Under the pieces are notes generated by a model that worked only from the letters and a program-made list of their open reading frames with translations, was not told the origin of the DNA and ran no database searches. A stretch of 64,000 nt of DNA, taken from NCBI GenBank assembly GCA_002255925.1, contig NKIH01000001.1:868001-932000 (forward strand), in the 5' to 3' direction. The first letter of the stretch is position 1, and every line of letters begins with the position of its first letter. The stretch comes from Burkholderiales bacterium PBB6 (GTDB taxonomy: Bacteria; Pseudomonadota; Gammaproteobacteria; Burkholderiales; Burkholderiaceae_C). The position numbers were made by a program, and so were the translations under genes. Below are positions 60,264-64,000 of the stretch, in pieces.

Positions 60264-61588
60264 GCGGTGGTCGGTGCGTTGGCGGCTTCGATGCGCAGCA
60301 CGTCGGCTGCAGCGGCCACGGTGGCCGCGATGTCGGCATCGGTGTGCGATGCGCTGACGAAGCCGGCTTCGTACAGGGCGGGTGCCAGGTACACGCCGCG
60401 GTCGAGCATGCCGTGGAAGAAGCGGTTGAAGCGTTCCTTCTGGGTGGCCATCACGACGTTGTAGTTCTGCGGCAGGCCTTCACCGGCATGGTTGGTGAAG
60501 AAGAAGCCGAACATGCCACCTTCGCTGTCGCCGACAAACGGCACGCCGGCTGCCTTGGCCGCTTCGGTGAGGCCGGCCACCAGCGCCTGGGTGCGCGCGC
60601 CCAGCGCTTCATAGAAGCCGGGCTTGGTGATTTCCTTCAGCGTGGCCAGGCCGCAGGCGGTGGCCACCGGGTTGCCGCTCAAGGTGCCGGCCTGATAGAC
60701 GCCGCCGAGCGGCGCGAGGTTCTGCATGATCTTGCGGCTGCTGCCGAAGGCGGCGAGCGGCATGCCGCCACCGATCACCTTGCCGAACACCGAGATGTCG
60801 GGTTGGAAGCCCGGGATGGCGCGGGCATAAACGCTCTGGGCCGAACCCAGCGCCACGCGGAAACCGGTCATCACCTCGTCGAACACGAACAGCGCGCCGT
60901 ACTGGTCACACAGTTCGCGGATGCGCTTGACGAAGGGCACGCTGGCGCGCACGAAGTTCATGTTGCCGGCGATCGGCTCGATCATCACGCAGGCGATGTC
61001 GCCGCCCTGCGCCTTGAAGGTCTCTTCGATCTGCTCGATGTTGTTGAACTCGAGCACCAGGGTGTGCTGCACCACTTCGGGCGGCACGCCGGCGCTGGTC
61101 GGGTGGCCAAACGTGGCCAGGCCCGAGCCGGCCTTCACCAGCAGCGCGTCCGCATGGCCGTGGTAGCAGCCTTCGAACTTGATGATCTTGCTGCGGCCGG
61201 TGGCGCCGCGCGCCAGACGGATGGCCGTCATGCCGGCTTCGGTGCCGGAGCTGACCAGGCGCACCTGCTCGATGCTCGGCACGTTGCGGATGATCTCTTC
61301 CGCCAGCTCCACTTCGCGCTCGGTCGGGGCGCCGAAGCTGAAGCCTTCATGGGCGGCGCGGATGACGGCGTCGAGCACGGCCGGGTGGCCATGGCCGAGG
61401 ATCATCGGGCCCCAGGAGCCGATGTAGTCGATGTAGCGTTGGCCCTCGGCGTCCCACATGTAGGGGCCTTGGGCACGGGCGATGAAGCGCGGGGTGCCGC
61501 CGACGGCGCGGAAGGCGCGCACCGGGGAATTCACGCCACCGGGAATGGACAGCTGGGCGCGTTCGAAAAGGGCTTGATTAGTGGACAC
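60260..61588 (-). CDS. hemL: Glutamate-1-semialdehyde 2,1-aminomutase
   Basis: A 442-residue PLP enzyme forming 5-aminolevulinate, the step after HemA. The N-terminus [25 protein letters not shown] is family-specific, the cofactor Asp region is FDEVMTGFR, the PLP Lys is in [12 protein letters not shown], and GTLSGNPVA is conserved. I choose the GTG at 61588. It overlaps the thiD end by 11 bases; the longer upstream frame is thiD out of frame. Confidence 0.97.
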   Translation of the reverse strand: MSTNQALFERAQLSIPGGVNSPVRAFRAVGGTPRFIARAQGPYMWDAEGQRYIDYIGSWGPMILGHGHPAVLDAVIRAAHEGFSFGAPTEREVELAEEIIRNVPSIEQVRLVSSGTEAGMTAIRLARGATGRSKIIKFEGCYHGHADALLVKAGSGLATFGHPTSAGVPPEVVQHTLVLEFNNIEQIEETFKAQGGDIACVMIEPIAGNMNFVRASVPFVKRIRELCDQYGALFVFDEVMTGFRVALGSAQSVYARAIPGFQPDISVFGKVIGGGMPLAAFGSSRKIMQNLAPLGGVYQAGTLSGNPVATACGLATLKEITKPGFYEALGARTQALVAGLTEAAKAAGVPFVGDSEGGMFGFFFTNHAGEGLPQNYNVVMATQKERFNRFFHGMLDRGVYLAPALYEAGFVSASHTDADIAATVAAAADVLRIEAANAPTTA

Positions 61589-62537
61589 GGCGCGAGGCTC
61601 CGGGAGGCAGGGGGTCGTCATGGTCAGGGGACAGTTCGGGCTCGCCTTCCAGCGGCATGTCGCCTTCTTCGGGCGGCACCGCCCAGAAGAAGCGATCGGG
61701 CACGACATTGCCCATGCCGGGGCGGAACCCGGCGTCCAGGCTCTGGTCGAGGAATTGCAGCGCTTCGCCGACAGCGGCCTGGATTTCACTGCCGACCGCC
61801 AGCAGCGAGGCCAGCGCCGCAGACAGCGTGTCGCCCGCGCCGACGAAGGAGACTTCGAACAGCTCGAACTTCTCGCCGGTGAGCGCGCCCTGGGCCGAAG
61901 CCAGCACGTTGTCGATGAACTGGCCGGCGCCCTTGATCGGCAGCATCACGCCCGTCACCAGCACATAGCTGGCGCCGTGCTCGGCGGCGGCCACCGCCAG
62001 CTCACGCGGTGAGGCAGGGCGCTCGGCGTCCCATTCGGGCAGCAGGAAATCGGTGAGCGTCTTGTGGTTGCCGACCAGCACTTCGCAGGCCGGCAGGATC
62101 AACTCGCGGAAGGCGTCGACATAGGCCTGCTGCTCGTCCTCGTCCATCCAGGACAGGTTGGGCAGGTAGGCCACCATCGGCACTTCGGCGTAATCGGACA
62201 GCACCTCGGCCACCGCGCTGACGTTCTCGGCAGAGCCCAGGAAGCCGACCTTGAAGCCGCCGATGGTGACGTCTTCGAGGATGCTGCGGGCCTGCTCCAC
62301 CACCGGGTCACTCTCGATCACGTGCTGATCGAACACCTCGGCGGTGTCGCGCATGACGATCGTGGTAACAACGGGTAACGCATGTGCGCCCATCGCGGCG
62401 ATGGTGGCGATGTCGCCGCCCAGCCCGGTGGCGCCGCTGGGATCGCTGGCGTTGAAGCTCATCACGCAGGCCGGTGCAGGGATCTCCTGCATGGGGTCCG
62501 GCACGGCGCCGTCGTCGGGTTGGGTGAGGGTGGTCAT
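61578..62537 (-). CDS. thiD: Hydroxymethylpyrimidine / phosphomethylpyrimidine kinase
   Basis: A 319-residue ribokinase-fold enzyme that phosphorylates the HMP moiety for thiamine synthesis. Substrate residues are in [17 protein letters not shown], the catalytic [10 protein letters not shown] is near residue 240, and LVTGVMLP is the ATP-side strand. The C-terminal part carries an acidic, Pro-rich tail of about 40 residues not found in E. coli ThiD. The ATG at 62537 (MTTLTQPDD) gives the best start; a longer frame runs to 62630. It is divergent from the rubredoxin gene, a common betaproteobacterial arrangement. Confidence 0.92.
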   Translation of the reverse strand: MTTLTQPDDGAVPDPMQEIPAPACVMSFNASDPSGATGLGGDIATIAAMGAHALPVVTTIVMRDTAEVFDQHVIESDPVVEQARSILEDVTIGGFKVGFLGSAENVSAVAEVLSDYAEVPMVAYLPNLSWMDEDEQQAYVDAFRELILPACEVLVGNHKTLTDFLLPEWDAERPASPRELAVAAAEHGASYVLVTGVMLPIKGAGQFIDNVLASAQGALTGEKFELFEVSFVGAGDTLSAALASLLAVGSEIQAAVGEALQFLDQSLDAGFRPGMGNVVPDRFFWAVPPEEGDMPLEGEPELSPDHDDPLPPGASRRVH

Positions 62538-62634
62538 GGGGGCCTGGCTTGAGGGGGAGTTCAGGAGGGGCGAACGGGCCGGCCTGGGACTTGGGTCATT
62601 CTCGAAACTGTGTTGTGTATGTGCCGACAAACCC

Positions 62635-62665
62635 TTGGCTTTTGCAGAGGGGCCGTCGCTATACT
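62635..62665 (+). promoter_or_regulatory. Candidate promoter of the rubredoxin-pilGHI operon
   Basis: TTGGCT (-35, 62635-62640), a 19-bp spacer and TATACT (-10, 62660-62665), about 34 bp before the rubredoxin GTG. The -10 is good but the spacer is long, so the -35 is uncertain. Confidence 0.5.
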
Positions 62666-62698
62666 CTGAGCCGATTGTAGTGATCTGGCATCGAACCC

Positions 62699-62872
62699 GT
62701 GAGCGAAAACCGAACCTGGATGTGCCTCATCTGTGGATGGATCTATGACGAGGCCGCTGGCGACCCCGAGCATGGCATTCCACCCGGCACCGCATGGGCT
62801 GATGTGCCCATGAACTGGACCTGCCCTGAATGTGCAGCCCGCAAGGAAGATTTCGAGATGGTTCAGATTTGA
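62699..62872 (+). CDS. Rubredoxin
   Basis: A 57-residue iron protein starting at a GTG. Both iron-binding pairs are present: CLIC at residues 9-12 and CPEC at 42-45, with the aromatic core (WIYDEAAGDPEHGIPPGT, then ADVPMNWTCP). The C-terminal AARKEDFEMV is typical. Rubredoxin carries single electrons; its partner here is unknown. It stands just before pilG, the usual place in Burkholderiales. A strong hairpin follows the stop codon directly. Confidence 0.96.
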   Translation: MSENRTWMCLICGWIYDEAAGDPEHGIPPGTAWADVPMNWTCPECAARKEDFEMVQI

Positions 62873-62898
62873 AGCCCGCGCGAAGCATGACGCGGGCT
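62873..62898 (+). other. Hairpin between rubredoxin and pilG
   Basis: AGCCCGCG and CGCGGGCT form a perfect 8-bp stem with a ten-base loop, starting at the base after the rubredoxin stop. No T-run follows. It could stabilise the short upstream mRNA or lower read-through into pilG. Confidence 0.6.
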
Positions 62899-62939
62899 CG
62901 CCAGTCACTTGAGGACGTGCAACGTTGTGGGAGCGCCGT

Positions 62940-63347
62940 GTGACCGCTGATGGTCTGAAGCAAGTGTCGGCATCGCCGACCCGGGTGTTGGTCATTGATG
63001 ACAGCAACACCATCCGCCGCAGTGCGGAGATTTTCCTGCGCCAGGGCGGCTACGAGGTGGTGCTGGCCGAAGACGGCTTCGACGCCCTCGCCAAGGTCAA
63101 CGATCACGATCCCCAGATCATCTTCTGCGACATCCTCATGCCGCGGCTCGATGGTTACCAGACCTGCGCCATCATCAAGCGCAACCCGCGCTTCGCCGAT
63201 GTGCCCGTGGTGATGCTGTCGTCCAAGGACGGTGTCTTCGACAAGGCCCGGGGCCGGATGGTCGGCTCCGACGACTACCTCACCAAGCCGTTCACCAAGG
63301 ACCAGCTCCTGAAGGCTGTGGCGCAGTTCTGCGCCACCTCCGCCTGA
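62940..63347 (+). CDS. pilG: Twitching-motility response regulator PilG
   Basis: A 135-residue single-domain CheY-like receiver. The acidic pocket is in VLVIDDSN, the phosphoacceptor Asp in [13 protein letters not shown], and the conserved Lys in YLTKPFTKD. The GTG at 62940 is chosen because GGGAG lies six bases upstream; a TTG at 62925 would add five residues. PilG is phosphorylated by the Chp-type kinase (ChpA/PilL) and promotes pilus extension. It is followed by pilH and pilI. Confidence 0.93.
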   Translation: MTADGLKQVSASPTRVLVIDDSNTIRRSAEIFLRQGGYEVVLAEDGFDALAKVNDHDPQIIFCDILMPRLDGYQTCAIIKRNPRFADVPVVMLSSKDGVFDKARGRMVGSDDYLTKPFTKDQLLKAVAQFCATSA

Positions 63348-63415
63348 GTCCCTGCGCGCCCGCGGCTGTCGCGGCTGCGCACATCTGGTTTTGATCTGAC
63401 CCGAAGGGGTTTCTC

Positions 63416-63784
63416 ATGTCCTCCATCCACAACATCCTGCTCGTTGACGATTCCAAGACGGAATTGCATGTCCTGACCGAAATGCTGACCAAGCGCGGCT
63501 TTGCCGTGCGCACCGCCGAAAGCGGTGAAGAGGCGCTGCGCCGCCTGGCCGAGCTCAAGCCCGACCTGATCCTGATGGACGTGGTGATGCCCGGCACGAA
63601 TGGTTTCCAGCTGACCCGCACAATCACCCGTGATCCGCGTTATGCGGGCGTGCCGGTGATCATGTGCACCAGCAAGAACCAGGAAACCGACCGCGTCTGG
63701 GGCATGCGCCAGGGCGCGAAGGACTACGTCGTGAAGCCGGTGTCGGCCGATGACCTGATGGCCAAGATCGCTGCCCTCGGCTGA
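63416..63784 (+). CDS. pilH: Twitching-motility response regulator PilH
   Basis: A 122-residue CheY-like receiver with ILLVDDSK, phosphoacceptor Asp in [13 protein letters not shown], and [10 protein letters not shown]. The ending and the order pilG-pilH-pilI identify it. In Pseudomonas it opposes PilG and favours retraction. It lies 68 bp after pilG and 18 bp before pilI. Confidence 0.94.
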   Translation: MSSIHNILLVDDSKTELHVLTEMLTKRGFAVRTAESGEEALRRLAELKPDLILMDVVMPGTNGFQLTRTITRDPRYAGVPVIMCTSKNQETDRVWGMRQGAKDYVVKPVSADDLMAKIAALG

Positions 63785-63802
63785 TTCGAAAGGGCTGCCG
63801 AC

Positions 63803-64000
63803 ATGGCCAACAAAGAAGCACTGCGCGAATTGCAGACCCGCCTGGCGACGCGCTTGCAGGCGGCTCGTGAGCAGCCGCGCGACGCCGGTTGGCTGGCCGT
63901 GGAGTGCGGCTCAGCAGGTTTGCTGCTGCCCCTCGGGCAGGCCGGTGAAATCCAGGCGGTGAAAGACCTCACCCCGGTGCCCCATTCGGCCGCCTGGCTG
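63803..64000 (+). CDS. pilI: CheW-like adaptor PilI (partial)
   Basis: An open frame of 66 codons runs off the window. It starts MANKEALRELQTRLATRLQ and continues with WLAVECGSAGLLLPLGQAGEI, the beginning of a CheW fold as in PilI. Position after pilG and pilH supports the call. It would link the MCP-like receptor PilJ to the kinase. Confidence 0.85.
   Translation, partial: MANKEALRELQTRLATRLQAAREQPRDAGWLAVECGSAGLLLPLGQAGEIQAVKDLTPVPHSAAWL

Overview
The window is a 64 kb stretch of high-GC chromosome that reads as core genome of a betaproteobacterium of the order Burkholderiales. Evidence is gene content and order: hemA-prfA-prmC-grxD-ubiX, ffh / CcsA-like / PP0621 / pilS-pilR-ampD, rplU-rpmA-obgE-proB, pilB-pilC-pilD-coaE-zapD-yacG, aroE-mtgA-tlpA / accB-accC-prmA, a lysine/alanine-rich histone H1-like protein, and hemL-thiD-rubredoxin-pilGHI. 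I cannot name a genus from the sequence. I saw no insertion sequence, prophage, CRISPR array, plasmid gene, rRNA or obvious pseudogene.

Layout. 1-5.8 kb: cytochrome c biogenesis (partial resB), a di-heme cytochrome c, the ribosome-assembly GTPase engB, an alpha/beta hydrolase and a patatin-barrel fusion. 5.9-8.1 kb: groES-groEL behind a sigma-70 promoter with a perfect CIRCE operator. 8.1-13.7 kb: type IV pilus assembly genes pilB, pilC, pilD running into coaE, zapD and yacG. 13.9-18.9 kb: tRNA-Pro, polyprenyl diphosphate synthase, then rplU, rpmA, obgE, proB and rppH. 19-28.9 kb: proS and a lytic transglycosylase; then on the minus strand hemA-prfA-prmC, an outer-membrane protein gene, grxD and ubiX; then miaB. 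29-32.9 kb: tRNA-Met, ftsY, ffh (both protein-targeting GTPases) and a CcsA-like membrane protein. 32.8-36.7 kb: pilS-pilR two-component system and ampD. 36.7-41.5 kb: nrdA and nrdB, with a pair of NrdR boxes over the nrdA promoter and a leader of about 290 nt. 41.7-47.5 kb: histone H1-like protein, PfkB kinase, DUF3426 protein, prmA, accC and accB. 48-55 kb: tlpA, a conserved hypothetical, mtgA, aroE, a TonB-domain protein, an RNB ribonuclease, an SDR reductase and a YqiA-like esterase, mostly overlapping and co-directional. 55.2-64 kb: a metzincin-type metalloprotease, mpl, a hexose-6-phosphate mutarotase, hemL, thiD, rubredoxin and the start of the pilGHI chemosensory operon.

Functional themes are type IV pili (three separate loci: assembly, PilSR control, PilGHI signalling), peptidoglycan synthesis and recycling (mtgA, lytic transglycosylase, ampD, mpl), haem synthesis and cytochrome maturation, deoxynucleotide supply, fatty-acid initiation, translation and protein targeting.

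I found no clear new multi-gene system. The items most worth checking are: the long nrdA leader with an upstream ORF ending in three CGA codons; a variable tandem repeat in the histone H1-like gene; an outer-membrane protein gene sitting inside the usual prmC-grxD pair; the patatin-barrel fusion; a hemA promoter element almost touching the start codon; and a 426-bp gene-free gap where many relatives carry aroQ. All family assignments come from reading motifs by eye; no database search was run.
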